A stretch of DNA of 40,081 bases from Allobosea sp. AAP35 (GTDB lineage: Bacteria; Pseudomonadota; Alphaproteobacteria; Rhizobiales; Beijerinckiaceae). Positions 1-8,596 of this stretch are shown here, piece by piece. The notes under the pieces were generated by a model. It had not been told where the DNA came from, made no database searches, and was given only the letters and a program-made list of their open reading frames with translations. How positions within the stretch are numbered: the first letter of the stretch is position 1; each line of letters starts with the position of its first letter. Location of the stretch: positions 1 through 40,081 of the forward strand of contig NZ_LJHQ01000067.1 of assembly GCF_001295925.1 (NCBI RefSeq), read 5' to 3'. A program made the position numbers and the translations under genes.

Positions 1-265
1 CCCTGGGGGTACTACGGCCCCTGTGCGAGGAGCTCGCTGGAAAGGTCTTAGGCATCACGCCTTCGTCCCATGCCCGACTAGACGCGACAAGGCGATGAGC
101 CGAACTGGCGTCGAAAGGGCTCGCGGCGGAGGATGGCTTTCGACCCCATAAGCGCGGCCCGGAGACTCAAGAACGCCGACGAGCGGAGCGCCACGGGGCG
201 TGCGGGCAGTGGCTCAATCTGCCCGCGCCGCGTCCTGGCTCAATGGATGCGGCCCGATACCCCCG

Positions 266-316
266 CGCCTCGCGGCGCTCCGCTGCCCCTTTTTCATCGA
301 CCGACGCCGCGAGGCG
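266..316. repeat. 12-bp perfect inverted repeat upstream of fadD
   Basis: CGCCTCGCGGCG at 266-277 is matched by its exact reverse complement at 305-316 with a 27-base spacer that includes TTTTT (about 290-294). It can form a strong hairpin in RNA. No T-run follows either arm, so it is not a clear terminator. Function unknown. Confidence 0.5.
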
Positions 317-383
317 GGCGGGGATTGGGGCTGTGGCTTCAGGTCGATGCGAGGGCGGCGGATAGGGGCTGGATCGGATCATC

Positions 384-413
384 AGTTTACATGTGAACTA
401 TCTTGTCGATAAA
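384..413 (+). promoter_or_regulatory. Putative fadD promoter with overlapping palindromic operator
   Basis: AGTTTACATGTGAACT (384-399) is a 16-bp near-palindrome with one mismatched pair. It contains a -35-like TTTACA (386-391), followed after 16 bases by a -10-like GATAAA (408-413), about 110 bases before the fadD start. A palindrome over a -35 is the classical place for a repressor. Which repressor (for example a FadR- or TetR-type fatty-acid regulator) is not visible in this window. Confidence 0.4.
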
Positions 414-523
414 ACATGCTGGGCCTTGCGCCCGTCCGCGCTGTTCAGCAGTGTGGTGGTCCACGAAAAACGCATCGGCAGCCTGCTTTGGCGGGTGTAA
501 TGTCGGGCACGGGGAGGTTGAGC

Positions 524-2233
524 ATGAACCCGATCAGCGCCATGCCGGCGAAGCCTGATCCGCGACCCTGGCTGGCGCATTATCCCGCGGCCGTGCCGCC
601 CCAGATCGGTGATCCCGGCACGCTGGCGGATCTGATCGGCAGCGCCTGCAGGACCTATGCCGATCGGCCCGCCTTCGAGAGCTTCGGCAAGGCGATCAGC
701 TTTGCGCAGACGGGCGCGGCGGCGCGCGCCTTTGCCGGCTGGCTGCAGGCGCAGGGCTGCCGCAAGGGCGATCGCATCGCCCTGATGATGCCCAATATCC
801 TGGCCTATCCGGCGACGATCTTCGGGGCGCTGCTCGGCGGCTACACCGTCGTCAACGTCAACCCGCTCTACACGGCGCGGGAGCTTGCGCATCAGTTGAA
901 CGATTCCGGCGCGCGGGTCCTCGTCGTGATCGAGAATTTCGCCCATGTCGTCGCGGAGGCGAAGCCGCATCTGAAGCTCGACACCATCGTCATCGCGACA
1001 GCCGGCGACCTGATGGGCTTCAAGGGCCACATTGTCAATTTCGTCGCGCGGCGGGTCAAGAAGGTGGTCAAGCCCTTCGATCTGCCCGGTTTCGTGCCGC
1101 TCGCGACGATCCTGAGCGGATCGGCGGTGATGGCGCCGGTGACGGTGACGCCCGACGACATCGCCTTCCTGCAATATACCGGCGGCACGACCGGGGTCGC
1201 CAAGGGCGCGACGCTGTCGCATCGCAATGTCGCCGCCAATGTCGAGCAATGCGGGCTGTGGCTCGGCTGGGCGCTTGAGCCGCCGCTGGGGCGCAGCGAC
1301 TACCAGCATGTCATGGTGACAGCGCTGCCGCTCTACCACATTTTCGCGCTGACCTGCTGCTGCCTGTTCATGCTGCGCATCGGTGCCAAGGGGCTGCTGA
1401 TCGCCAATCCGCGCGACATCGTCGGTTTCATCAAGACGTTGAAGGCCAGCCGCTTCACGCTGATCTCGGGCGTCAACACGCTCTACAACGCGCTCGGCAA
1501 CCATCCCGAATTCGCCAAGGTGAATTTCGAGGAGCTGCGCTTTGCGGTTTCCGGCGGCATGGCGACCCAGGCCGCCGTCGCCAAGCATTGGAAGCTGGTC
1601 ACGGGTCGGCCGATCGTCGAGGGCTACGGGCTGTCGGAAACCTCGCCGGTGGCCTCGATCAACCGGCCCGACATCGCCGAATTCACCGGAACAGTCGGCT
1701 TTCCGCTGCCCTCGACGGAGATCGCGATCCGCGATGCCGAAGGACATGAGGTGCCGATCGGCGAATCCGGCGAGATCTGCATCCGCGGTCCGCAGGTGAT
1801 GGTCGGCTACTGGAACCGCCCCGACGAGACCGCCAAGGTGATGGCCGATGACGGCTATTTCCGCAGCGGCGATATCGGCGTGATGCTGCCCGACGGGCAG
1901 GTCCGCATCGTCGACCGAATGAAGGACATGGTGCTGGTCTCAGGATTCAACGTCTATCCCAACGAGGTCGAGGACGTGCTGGCGATGCATCCCGGCGTGC
2001 TGGAATCGGCGGTGGTCGGCCTGCCCGACGAGCATTCGGGCGAGGCGGTCACGGCCTTCGTCGTGCGCAAGGATGATGCGCTGACGGCCGATCAGTTGCG
2101 CGCCTTCTGCAAGGAGAGCCTGACCGGCTACAAGGTGCCCAAGCAGATCTTCTTCCGCGACAGCCTGCCCAAGACCAATGTCGGCAAGGTGCTGCGCCGG
2201 GCGCTGCGCGAGGAGGTGGCGAGCAAGAGCTGA
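524..2233 (+). CDS. fadD: Long-chain fatty-acid--CoA ligase
   Basis: Activates free fatty acids to acyl-CoA through an acyl-adenylate, using ATP and CoA, as the entry step of beta-oxidation. It acts in the cytosol or at the inner membrane. The protein is 569 residues, normal for FadD. The ATP-binding motif YTGGTTGVAKG is at residues 218-228. Later come EGYGLSETSP, GYFRSGDIG and the hinge region RMKDMVLVSGFNVYPNEVE, and the C-terminal PKTNVGKVLRR carries the conserved catalytic lysine of the ANL superfamily. The start at 524 is chosen because GGGAGG (511-516) precedes it and the family N-terminus follows; the frame is open further upstream, to 416. The gene is monocistronic and convergent with mtaB. 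Regulation by the palindrome at 384-399 is an inference. The exact chain-length preference cannot be read from sequence. Confidence 0.93.
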   Translation: MNPISAMPAKPDPRPWLAHYPAAVPPQIGDPGTLADLIGSACRTYADRPAFESFGKAISFAQTGAAARAFAGWLQAQGCRKGDRIALMMPNILAYPATIFGALLGGYTVVNVNPLYTARELAHQLNDSGARVLVVIENFAHVVAEAKPHLKLDTIVIATAGDLMGFKGHIVNFVARRVKKVVKPFDLPGFVPLATILSGSAVMAPVTVTPDDIAFLQYTGGTTGVAKGATLSHRNVAANVEQCGLWLGWALEPPLGRSDYQHVMVTALPLYHIFALTCCCLFMLRIGAKGLLIANPRDIVGFIKTLKASRFTLISGVNTLYNALGNHPEFAKVNFEELRFAVSGGMATQAAVAKHWKLVTGRPIVEGYGLSETSPVASINRPDIAEFTGTVGFPLPSTEIAIRDAEGHEVPIGESGEICIRGPQVMVGYWNRPDETAKVMADDGYFRSGDIGVMLPDGQVRIVDRMKDMVLVSGFNVYPNEVEDVLAMHPGVLESAVVGLPDEHSGEAVTAFVVRKDDALTADQLRAFCKESLTGYKVPKQIFFRDSLPKTNVGKVLRRALREEVASKS

Positions 2234-2273
2234 GGCGGCGGGAACGGCTTGGGTCAGGCTGGTCTGAGCCGCC

Positions 2274-3548
2274 TCACGCTGTCAGCAGCGCGCGTCCGTC
2301 GTCAGCCGCGGCCGTCACCGTCAGCAATTCACCGGCCGCGACCTCGCGGCTGAAGCGCACCAAGGTGAAATCCTCGGCGCGGCCGGTGTTGCCGCGCTCG
2401 GTCAGGACATTGAGCGGCCGGCCGAGGCGACCGGACAGATGCGCGACATGGGCGGCGGCTGCCGCCTCACGCAGCCGCGCGGCGCGCTCCGAGACGATCT
2501 CGCCCGGAAGCTGCGGCATGCGGGCGGCCGGCGTGCCGGGGCGGGCCGAATAGGGGAAGACGTGGACGTAGCTGAGGCCGCATGCGCCGATGAGGTCGAG
2601 CGAGCGGGCAAACATCGTCTCCTCCTCGGTCGGGAAGCCGGCGATCAGATCGGCGCCGAAGGCGATGTCGGGGCGTAAGGAGCGCATCTGCGCGCAGAAT
2701 CGGATGGCGTCGTCGCGGCCGTGCCGGCGCTTCATGCGCTTCAGGATGAGGTCATCGCCGGCCTGCAGCGACAGATGCAGATGCGGCATCAGCCGCGGTT
2801 GCGTCGCGATGGCCTCGCGCAACGCGTCATCGACCTCGACGGCGTCGATCGAGGAGAGGCGCAGGCGCGGCAGTTCGGGGATGCCATGCAGGATGGCGCG
2901 CACCAGCAGGCCCAGCGTCGGCGCACCGTCCAGATCGCGGCCATAACTCGTCAGGTCGACGCCGGTCAGCACGACCTCGCGCGCGCCGGCTTCCGTCAGG
3001 GTCCGGCATTGCGTGACGACGGCCTCGACCGGCAGCGAGCGTGAATTGCCGCGGCCGAAGGGGATGACGCAGAAGGTGCAGCGATGGTCGCAGCCGTTCT
3101 GGACCTGGACGAAGCCGCGCGTCTGCCGGGCGCTGCGCCCGCTGTCGAGGCCGCCCAGCATCGTCTGCGCCATGATGTCGCCGACGGCGATCTTGTCGGC
3201 GGGATCGGCGCCGGGCGCGGCCGCCAGGCTGTTCGAGCGAGCGAGCGCGGTCCAGGTCGCGGCCTGCATCTTCTCGGCGTTGCCGATGACGCGCGCGGTC
3301 TCCGGCATCTGCGCGAAGCGGGCGGGCTCGATCTGGGCGGCGCAGCCGGTGACGATGACCGGGCGGCCGGGCCTGTCGCGGCGCAGCCTGCGGATCGCCT
3401 GCCTCGCCTGCCGCGTCGCCTCGGACGTCACCGCGCAGGAGTTGACGACGGCGATGTCGGTGAGTCCCGCGGCCTGCGCCTGCCGCTGGATCGCCTCGCC
3501 CTCGACGATATTGAGGCGGCAGCCGAATGTGACGACCTCGAGCGCCAT
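2274..3548 (-). CDS. mtaB: tRNA t6A37 C2-methylthiotransferase MtaB
   Basis: Radical-SAM enzyme that adds a methylthio group to N6-threonylcarbamoyladenosine at position 37 of ANN-decoding tRNAs. The protein is 424 residues. The N-terminal UPF0004 domain has its three cluster cysteines at C10, C38 and C69. The radical-SAM CxxxCxxC motif is C153-C157-C160 in NGCDHRCTFC. The C-terminus looks like the TRAM RNA-binding domain. A longer open frame reaches 3644, but [10 protein letters not shown] at 3548 matches the family start, and its ATG shares one base with the dapF stop (TGATG), a usual sign of translational coupling. It is the second gene of a dapF-mtaB pair. In many Rhizobiales ftsY follows; here the pair ends against convergent fadD. 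Confidence 0.92.
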   Translation of the reverse strand: MALEVVTFGCRLNIVEGEAIQRQAQAAGLTDIAVVNSCAVTSEATRQARQAIRRLRRDRPGRPVIVTGCAAQIEPARFAQMPETARVIGNAEKMQAATWTALARSNSLAAAPGADPADKIAVGDIMAQTMLGGLDSGRSARQTRGFVQVQNGCDHRCTFCVIPFGRGNSRSLPVEAVVTQCRTLTEAGAREVVLTGVDLTSYGRDLDGAPTLGLLVRAILHGIPELPRLRLSSIDAVEVDDALREAIATQPRLMPHLHLSLQAGDDLILKRMKRRHGRDDAIRFCAQMRSLRPDIAFGADLIAGFPTEEETMFARSLDLIGACGLSYVHVFPYSARPGTPAARMPQLPGEIVSERAARLREAAAAAHVAHLSGRLGRPLNVLTERGNTGRAEDFTLVRFSREVAAGELLTVTAAADDGRALLTA

Positions 3549-4432
3549 CAGGCCGCGGTCTCGAACAGTTCGGGAGCGAGCGTGCCCTCCCATTCGAATT
3601 CGACCGGGCCGGTCATCAGGACATGGCCGTCGCTTTCGCGCCATTCGATGGTGAGGTCGCCGCCGGGCAGGCTGACCACGGCCTTGCGGGCCGAGAGCTC
3701 GCGGCGCACGGCTGCGACCAGCGCGGCGCAGGCGCCCGAGCCGCAGGCGCGGGTGATGCCGGCGCCGCGTTCCCAGACGCGCAGCACGATATGGTCGGGC
3801 GCGACGACGGCGGCGAGTTCGATATTGGCGCGGTCTGGAAAGATCGGATGGTTTTCGAGCAGCGGGCCGATCTGTTCGAGATTGAAGCGATAGGGATCGT
3901 CGACGAAGAACACGGCGTGGGGGTTGCCCATGTTGACGGCGCAGGGGGTATGCAGGATCGGATCGTCGATCGGGCCGATCTGGAGTTCGAAATGGGCCGT
4001 GTCATGGAACGGCTCGGCCAGCGGAATTTCATCCCAGGCGAGCTTCGGTGCGCCCATATCGACCGTAAAGACGAGGTCGCTGTCGCGCCGCGCTGGCAGC
4101 AACCCGGCCTTGGTCTGCAGCGTCAGCGTTGTTCGCGAGGGGTCTCCCATCGTGGGGTCGGCCAGCATCGCCCAGACGACGCAGCGCGTGCCATTGCCGC
4201 AGGCGCCGGCTTCGGAGCCATCGCTGTTGTAGATCCGGATGAAGGCGTCCGTTCCGGCCAGTTGCGGATCGTGCAGCACCATCAGCTGGTCGAAGCGGGC
4301 GCGCGGCTCGGCGGCGATGGCGCGGGCGTCGCTGTCGGCCACGCGCAATCGGGTCCCGCGCAGATCCAGCACGGTGATCTCATTGCCGAGACCATTCATC
4401 TTCAGGAACCGGCGATGGGCCAGGGCGTTCAT
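3548..4432 (-). CDS. dapF: Diaminopimelate epimerase
   Basis: Converts LL- to meso-diaminopimelate, the last-but-one step of lysine synthesis and the source of the peptidoglycan cross-linking residue. It is a cytosolic, cofactor-free two-base enzyme. The two catalytic cysteines are visible: C78 in GACGNGTR and C230 in [10 protein letters not shown]. The length of 294 residues fits the family. The start at 4432 ([18 protein letters not shown]) is preferred over the in-frame ATG at 4444, because the purine-rich GAGGG abuts 4444 but lies 12 bases before 4432. The open frame continues to 4537 without family similarity. It is the first gene of the pair with mtaB, which begins on its stop codon. 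Confidence 0.93.
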   Translation of the reverse strand: MNALAHRRFLKMNGLGNEITVLDLRGTRLRVADSDARAIAAEPRARFDQLMVLHDPQLAGTDAFIRIYNSDGSEAGACGNGTRCVVWAMLADPTMGDPSRTTLTLQTKAGLLPARRDSDLVFTVDMGAPKLAWDEIPLAEPFHDTAHFELQIGPIDDPILHTPCAVNMGNPHAVFFVDDPYRFNLEQIGPLLENHPIFPDRANIELAAVVAPDHIVLRVWERGAGITRACGSGACAALVAAVRRELSARKAVVSLPGGDLTIEWRESDGHVLMTGPVEFEWEGTLAPELFETAA

Positions 4433-4572
4433 CGTGTCATACATCCCTCGAACTGCGGGTCTATGAGGGAGGCGACGTGAAAAAGCCACCCTCAGGGTCG
4501 TTTCTTGGCTAAGTGGATGTTCCACAGCGCGCCGCAAGGGCGCGAATCGGTTCTTTGAGCAGGACGGTCACA

Positions 4573-5460
4573 ATGCGGCATTCCCCGATGGCTGTTATGC
4601 TGGTCGCGGCTCTGTGGAGCGCGCCGCCGGTCGCGGCCCAGACTCGCGTCGCACCGCCGGCGGCGGTCGAATCCGCGCCCCTGGCGCCGCTGCCCGGCAC
4701 CACCGTACCGGTCCAGGCGCAGCCCGCGCCGACGCCGCCTGCCGCCGTGCCCGAAGCCGTGCCGGGTCCGACGCCTGTTCAGCCGGCGCCCGCGCCGCAA
4801 TTGCCGATCACGCCCGAGCCGGTTCAGCCCGCGCCCACGCCGCAGGTCCCGCTCGAACCCCAGCCCGTGCAGCCGCCGCCAACGCTACCCGCGCCAGGCC
4901 CGGTCCAGCCGATGCAGCCGCCGACCCCGCAGCAGCAGACCGGGACGATCGATCCCAATGCGACGCTGGCCGGCAAACGCGGCGACCAGAGTGATGTCGA
5001 TGAGGTCCTGCTCGTCGCCAAGCCCGTGTTGATCGTGGCAGGCTCTGCAAGCTGGGACGAAGGCTTCAAGCGTCTGGCCGAGAGCGTGCTCATCCTGCGT
5101 CAGGAAGCGGACAAGGCCGGGCTGCCGGTTGCGGGACGCCCTTTGACGCTGTTTCTCGAGACCGACGACAACGGCTTTCGTTATGAGGCCATGCTGCCGG
5201 TCGGTCCGGCGCCGGCGGGCGATCGCAACTCAACCTTCGGGAACGGTGTGCGGCCGGGTCTGACGCCAGCCGGCCCGTCCCTGCGCTTCGTCCATGTCGC
5301 GCCCTATGATGACATCGATTCGACCTATGAGACGATCACGGCCTATCTCGAGGCCAAGGCGATCACGGTGAAAGAGGCTTTTCTCGAGGAGTATGTCGGC
5401 GATCTCACCGATCCGGCCAATCCCAACCTCGAGATCAACGTCTACGTCCAGCCGCGCTGA
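4573..5460 (+). CDS. Exported GyrI-like domain protein with proline-rich linker
   Basis: A 295-residue protein. Residues 1-22 form a signal peptide ending near PPVAAQ. Residues about 27-122 are very rich in Pro, Ala, Val and Gln, with three imperfect repeats that start PVQPAPAPQ, PVQPAPTPQ and PVQPPPT. Residues about 140-295 resemble the GyrI-like / AraC effector-binding fold, with segments such as LFLETDDNGFRYEAMLPV, YETITAYLEAK and a C-terminal INVYVQPR. GyrI-like domains usually bind small molecules in the cytosol; here the signal peptide and extended linker suggest a periplasmic binding domain held away from a membrane or wall. The start at 4573 has AGGA nine bases upstream. It is divergent from dapF and its ligand is unknown. 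Confidence 0.8.
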   Translation: MRHSPMAVMLVAALWSAPPVAAQTRVAPPAAVESAPLAPLPGTTVPVQAQPAPTPPAAVPEAVPGPTPVQPAPAPQLPITPEPVQPAPTPQVPLEPQPVQPPPTLPAPGPVQPMQPPTPQQQTGTIDPNATLAGKRGDQSDVDEVLLVAKPVLIVAGSASWDEGFKRLAESVLILRQEADKAGLPVAGRPLTLFLETDDNGFRYEAMLPVGPAPAGDRNSTFGNGVRPGLTPAGPSLRFVHVAPYDDIDSTYETITAYLEAKAITVKEAFLEEYVGDLTDPANPNLEINVYVQPR

Positions 5461-5475
5461 TCGGCCGTCGGGCGA

Positions 5476-6534
5476 TCAGGCCTGCCAGCTCAGGCCTGGC
5501 CGCATGGCCCTGAAACGGTCCTGCGGCAGCCCCGCTTCGTCCAGCGCCGCAGCCAGCGCGGACGGGGGGCGCTCGATGCCTTCATCGGTCAGCTGGAAGG
5601 TGCCCCAGTGGTGGCCTAGCGCCTCTTCGGCCTTCAGCGCCAGCATGACCTTGACCGCCTCGGCCGGGTCCATGTGGTTGTCCTTCATGAACCAGCGCGG
5701 CTCATAGGCGCCGATCGGCAGCACGGCGAGGCGGAATGGGCCGTATTCGGCTCCTAGCCGCCGATACAGCGAGCCGTCGTGATAGCCGGTGTCGCCGATG
5801 TGGAAAATCTTGGTGCCTGCCGCTTCGACGACGAAGGAGCACCAGAGCGCCATGCGGCGATCGAAGGCGCCGCGCGCCGACCAGTGATAGCTCGGCGTCA
5901 GCGTCACGGTCACAGCATCGGATAATGTCAGGCGCGCCGACCAGTCATGGGCCTCGGCTTTCGCAGTGGGGATGCGGGCCCTGACGATCGTATCATTGCC
6001 GAGCGGCATGATCATGCGCGGCGCGTCGCGCTCATGCAGTCGCGCCAGCGTCTCGATGTCGAGATGGTCGTAATGGTTGTGCGTGATCAGCACCGCGTCG
6101 ATGCGGGGCAGGTCGTCGAAGGCGACGCCTGGCTGGTTGACGCGGCGCGGACCGATGAAGGACAGCGGGCTGGCGCGTAGGGAATAGACCGGGTCGATCA
6201 GCAGGTTGAGCCCGGCAATCTGATAGAGAAACGACGCGTGGCCCAGATGGACGATGCGGACGCCATCGACACGGGCAGGTGGCGTGTCCTGCGGCGGCGT
6301 TGGGAAATGCTCTGGAAAGGCTTCGCGATCACGCTTCGATGTCTGCCATTTCAGCACGTCGGCGAGGCCCTTCGTCACGGGCCGGCCGTCGGTGAAGACG
6401 ACCCCGTTGAAGTTCTCCGTCACCGGCCCCTGATAATAGGGATTGTTGGATCTCGAGATCGCGGCCCAGGCCGCGCCAGAGGTGCCGAGCAGAGCAGGGA
6501 TGCCGAGGAAGGAGAGCAGTGTGCGACGGTTCAT
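5476..6534 (-). CDS. Exported metallo-beta-lactamase-fold hydrolase (NAPE-PLD/UlaG-like)
   Basis: A 352-residue protein with a twin-arginine-like leader (MNRRTLLSFLG, then a hydrophobic stretch ending AAWAA). The lactamase fold is clear: HLGHASFLY, LLIDPVYS, the zinc motif THNHYDHLD, HIGDTGYHDG as the aspartate metal ligand and LGHHWGTFQLT as a C-terminal histidine ligand. The order and the ligand-rich YEPRWFMKDNHMDPAEAV segment resemble the NAPE-PLD/UlaG branch, whose members cleave phosphodiesters or lactones. The start is the ATG at 6534; a TTG at 6543 is possible but adds only three residues. Its 3' end lies 15 bases from the convergent GyrI-like gene. The substrate cannot be inferred. 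Confidence 0.85.
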   Translation of the reverse strand: MNRRTLLSFLGIPALLGTSGAAWAAISRSNNPYYQGPVTENFNGVVFTDGRPVTKGLADVLKWQTSKRDREAFPEHFPTPPQDTPPARVDGVRIVHLGHASFLYQIAGLNLLIDPVYSLRASPLSFIGPRRVNQPGVAFDDLPRIDAVLITHNHYDHLDIETLARLHERDAPRMIMPLGNDTIVRARIPTAKAEAHDWSARLTLSDAVTVTLTPSYHWSARGAFDRRMALWCSFVVEAAGTKIFHIGDTGYHDGSLYRRLGAEYGPFRLAVLPIGAYEPRWFMKDNHMDPAEAVKVMLALKAEEALGHHWGTFQLTDEGIERPPSALAAALDEAGLPQDRFRAMRPGLSWQA

Positions 6535-6631
6535 GCCCGCCAAAATGGGCTAGTTCGCCCGCGGGTCAAGCTCGGGCTGCATCACAGTGCTTTGATCGCC
6601 AAGCCTCTCTAACGGCGCTGCGACCGTGATC

Positions 6632-7258
6632 TCACCGCGAACTTGTGCGCAGCGCGACGGTGGCGATCCCCGCGCCGATCAGCAGGGCGCCGCCGGTCTT
6701 GTTGATCGCGCTGATCGCGCGGGGGTTCTTCACCACGGCACGGGCGCGCGAGGCGACCAGCGCGTAGCCGAAGGCATTGGCCGATGCCAGCGTCACGAAG
6801 GTCGCCTCGAAGATCAGCATCTGCGTCCAGAAATCGGCCTTCGGATCGAGGAACTGCGGCAGGAAGGCGACAAAGAAGGTGATGCTCTTGGGGTTCAGAG
6901 CCGTCACCAGCCAGGCATGGCCAAGCATCTTCAGCGACGAGACGGCATCTTCGCGCGGCTTGGCGTCGAGGTTCCCGCCAGCGCGGAACAGCTTGATACC
7001 GAGCCAGATCAGATAAGCCGCACCGGCCCATTTCAGCGCCGTGAACACGGTCGCCGAGGTTGCCAGCAGCGCGCCGACGCCCAACATCGAGAGCGTCATC
7101 GCGGTGAAATCGCCCAGCGCGACGCCCGCCGCCGTGGGCAGCGCCGTGCGCCAGCCCTGGCCGAGCGCATAGGAGACGACCAGCAGGATCGTGGGGCCGG
7201 GTATGACCAGCAGGACGGCGGTGGCGGCGGCGAAGGTGGCCCAGGTTTCGAAGGTCAT
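6632..7258 (-). CDS. LysE/RhtB-family amino-acid exporter
   Basis: Inner-membrane exporter of 208 residues, the usual size of LysE/RhtB proteins, with about six hydrophobic segments. Family signatures are the N-terminal VIPGPTILLVVSYALGQG (the PGP motif in the first membrane segment) and NPKSITFFVAFLPQF in the middle. These proteins export amino acids or derivatives driven by proton exchange; the substrate here is not predictable. The start at 7258 (MTFETWATFAAA) follows a GGA-containing stretch ten bases away; the frame stays open to 7480 but that part overlaps the toxin gene in another frame. It is transcribed in the same direction as the downstream lactamase-fold gene, with 97 bases between. 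Confidence 0.88.
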   Translation of the reverse strand: MTFETWATFAAATAVLLVIPGPTILLVVSYALGQGWRTALPTAAGVALGDFTAMTLSMLGVGALLATSATVFTALKWAGAAYLIWLGIKLFRAGGNLDAKPREDAVSSLKMLGHAWLVTALNPKSITFFVAFLPQFLDPKADFWTQMLIFEATFVTLASANAFGYALVASRARAVVKNPRAISAINKTGGALLIGAGIATVALRTSSR

Positions 7259-7325
7259 GGCGGTGTTTTCCGATGGCGTCGGGCAAGCCATCCCCAAGGC
7301 AGGGGGGTTGTAAAGGGGAGCCGGT

Positions 7326-7670
7326 TTAGCCCAGCCCGAGATGCTCACGGAAAGCCGCGCTGACACGCTCGCGCAAGGCAGCCGGAAGCCGCCCCAGCTT
7401 CTGCGCGTGCCGGGCTTCGATCGTTGCGATCTTGCAGGGACGGACCACGGATGGCGCCGGCAGCCCGGTCTCCTCATCACCTCCGTCGATCGCTACGTCT
7501 CCCGGCCAGGGCCGGTTCTCTGCACTGGTGATCATTACGACCCAAAGCAGGCCTTGCTCCTCGCCGATGCCGCCGGCCGAAACCACCAGCGCCGGACGGT
7601 GCTGGCGTGTCGAGCGGTCCGTGTAGGGGAAGGGGACCCTAACGACGTCTCCCTGTTCAAAGCTCGCCAT
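7326..7670 (-). CDS. MazF/PemK-family toxin (type II TA endoribonuclease)
   Basis: A 114-residue protein beginning MASFEQGDVVRVPFPYTD, the beta-strand opening of MazF/PemK/CcdB-like toxins, followed by RPALVVSAGG and a later SVVRPCKIATIE strand typical of the fold. Family members are mRNA-cleaving ribonucleases blocked by their antitoxin. The start at 7670 is chosen because the fold begins there and because it overlaps the end of the antitoxin gene by 14 bases, the standard antitoxin-first arrangement. The cognate antitoxin is 7657-7872. Cleavage activity and specificity are inferred from the family only. Confidence 0.87.
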   Translation of the reverse strand: MASFEQGDVVRVPFPYTDRSTRQHRPALVVSAGGIGEEQGLLWVVMITSAENRPWPGDVAIDGGDEETGLPAPSVVRPCKIATIEARHAQKLGRLPAALRERVSAAFREHLGLG

Positions 7671-7872
7671 AGGCCTTGCGATCGGCCTCGCCGTCCCATT
7701 CGTCGAAGGTCGCAAACGGGTCTTCGGCCTGGGGTGCTCGCGCCTTCGTCATGACGACGCGATCATGTTCGATCGCATAAGCGATCTCATCACCTTCCCG
7801 CAGGCGCAGAGCCTTGCGGACGGACTGTGGCACCGTCGTCTGCGCCTTGCTGGTGAGTTTGCTGAGGATCAT
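7657..7872 (-). CDS. AbrB/MazE-family antitoxin
   Basis: A 71-residue protein. Residues 1-45 (MILSKLTSKAQTTVPQSVR, then ALRLREGDEIAY) form the swapped-hairpin DNA-binding AbrB/SpoVT/MazE domain. The C-terminal part is acidic (EDPFATFDEWDGEADRK), as expected for the segment that wraps and blocks a MazF-type toxin. It is the first gene of the pair and overlaps the toxin gene by 14 bases. Such antitoxins usually repress their own promoter, which would lie in 7873-7948; no clear operator was recognised there. Confidence 0.87.
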   Translation of the reverse strand: MILSKLTSKAQTTVPQSVRKALRLREGDEIAYAIEHDRVVMTKARAPQAEDPFATFDEWDGEADRKAYGEL

Positions 7873-7948
7873 CCCCGTCGCCCTAAGCGGCCAAACTGAT
7901 CAGATATTGTAAGGAAAATCCTTGCGGGCAGCAATATTGCTGTCGTGG

Positions 7949-8512
7949 TCAGCGCGGCGGCCGGTTCGAGCCGAACCAGCCGACGGGCGCGGCCGACATC
8001 TCGACGCGTCGCTCCGGTTCGCCCGCCACGACCAGCGCCCACCAGGCGCGGTATTGCGTCTGCGGATCCTTGGCGAGCGCGATGCCGAAGCGCGTCGCCT
8101 CCTTCATCCGGAGATTGGCGTCGTGGCCCGACGAGGCGCGCCAGCCGGTAAAGGCTTCCTGCGTGGAATAGTAGCCCGCGCCGAGATTCTCAGCCGCACG
8201 CGCTGCGTCGAGCCCGGCGGCGTGAACCCGGGATGCGAAGCTGCCGGCGGCGTCGTGGGAGAGCGCGTTCGCCTTCGCCATCGCATCGGCCTGACGCTGG
8301 GCCATTGCGTTCAGGATAGGATCGAGCCTGACCGGACCCAGGCCCTGGCTCGCGCGATAAGCATTGAAAATTCGGCCCGCCTCGGCCGGGTCGAGGCTGA
8401 CTGCTGCGAGACGCTCGCTGGCGCGCGGATCGAGCGGCGTCGCGCGGCGCGGCTCGCCGGCGCAGCCGGCGGCGAGGAGGGCGAGGGCAAGGGCGGCGAG
8501 GGGATGGCGCAT
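7949..8512 (-). CDS. CAP (SCP/PR-1) domain lipoprotein
   Basis: A 187-residue protein. The N-terminus has a lipoprotein signal with the lipobox LLAAGC (lipid-modified cysteine near residue 17), so it is probably anchored in the outer or inner membrane. The body is a CAP/SCP domain: FNAYRASQGLGPVRLDP, MAQRQADAMA, ALSHDAAG, AAENLGAGY and GWRASSGHDANLRM, with two conserved histidines (SHD and GHD) and a glutamate (AEN) that form the CAP cavity. Bacterial CAP proteins have no settled general function. The start at 8512 has only a weak ribosome site. It is divergent from ffh. Confidence 0.87.
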   Translation of the reverse strand: MRHPLAALALALLAAGCAGEPRRATPLDPRASERLAAVSLDPAEAGRIFNAYRASQGLGPVRLDPILNAMAQRQADAMAKANALSHDAAGSFASRVHAAGLDAARAAENLGAGYYSTQEAFTGWRASSGHDANLRMKEATRFGIALAKDPQTQYRAWWALVVAGEPERRVEMSAAPVGWFGSNRPPR

Positions 8513-8596
8513 ATTTCGACGAGCATTCCGGTCTATTGTCTGAGCCCAGATCGCTAACGCGGCATGATGGCGAGATTGCCGCCAACCTCTCCAACC

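Larger units (their letters stand above)
1..523. other. Gene-poor left edge, upstream of fadD
   Basis: No gene can be supported here. Frame 1 of the first 51 bases reads PWGYYGPCARSSLERS then a stop, with mostly G or C in third positions, so it may be the last 16 codons of a gene cut by the window edge. Frame 3 is also open to about position 98, so this is not secure. The reading frames at 133-412 lack a ribosome site and look like chance frames in GC-rich DNA. The rest holds a 12-bp inverted repeat (266-316) and the fadD promoter region (384-413). Confidence 0.4.

Noticed and set aside
398..1747. 449-codon minus-strand open frame opposite fadD
   Set aside because: Arg/Asp/Gln-rich shadow of fadD, no ribosome site and no recognisable domain.
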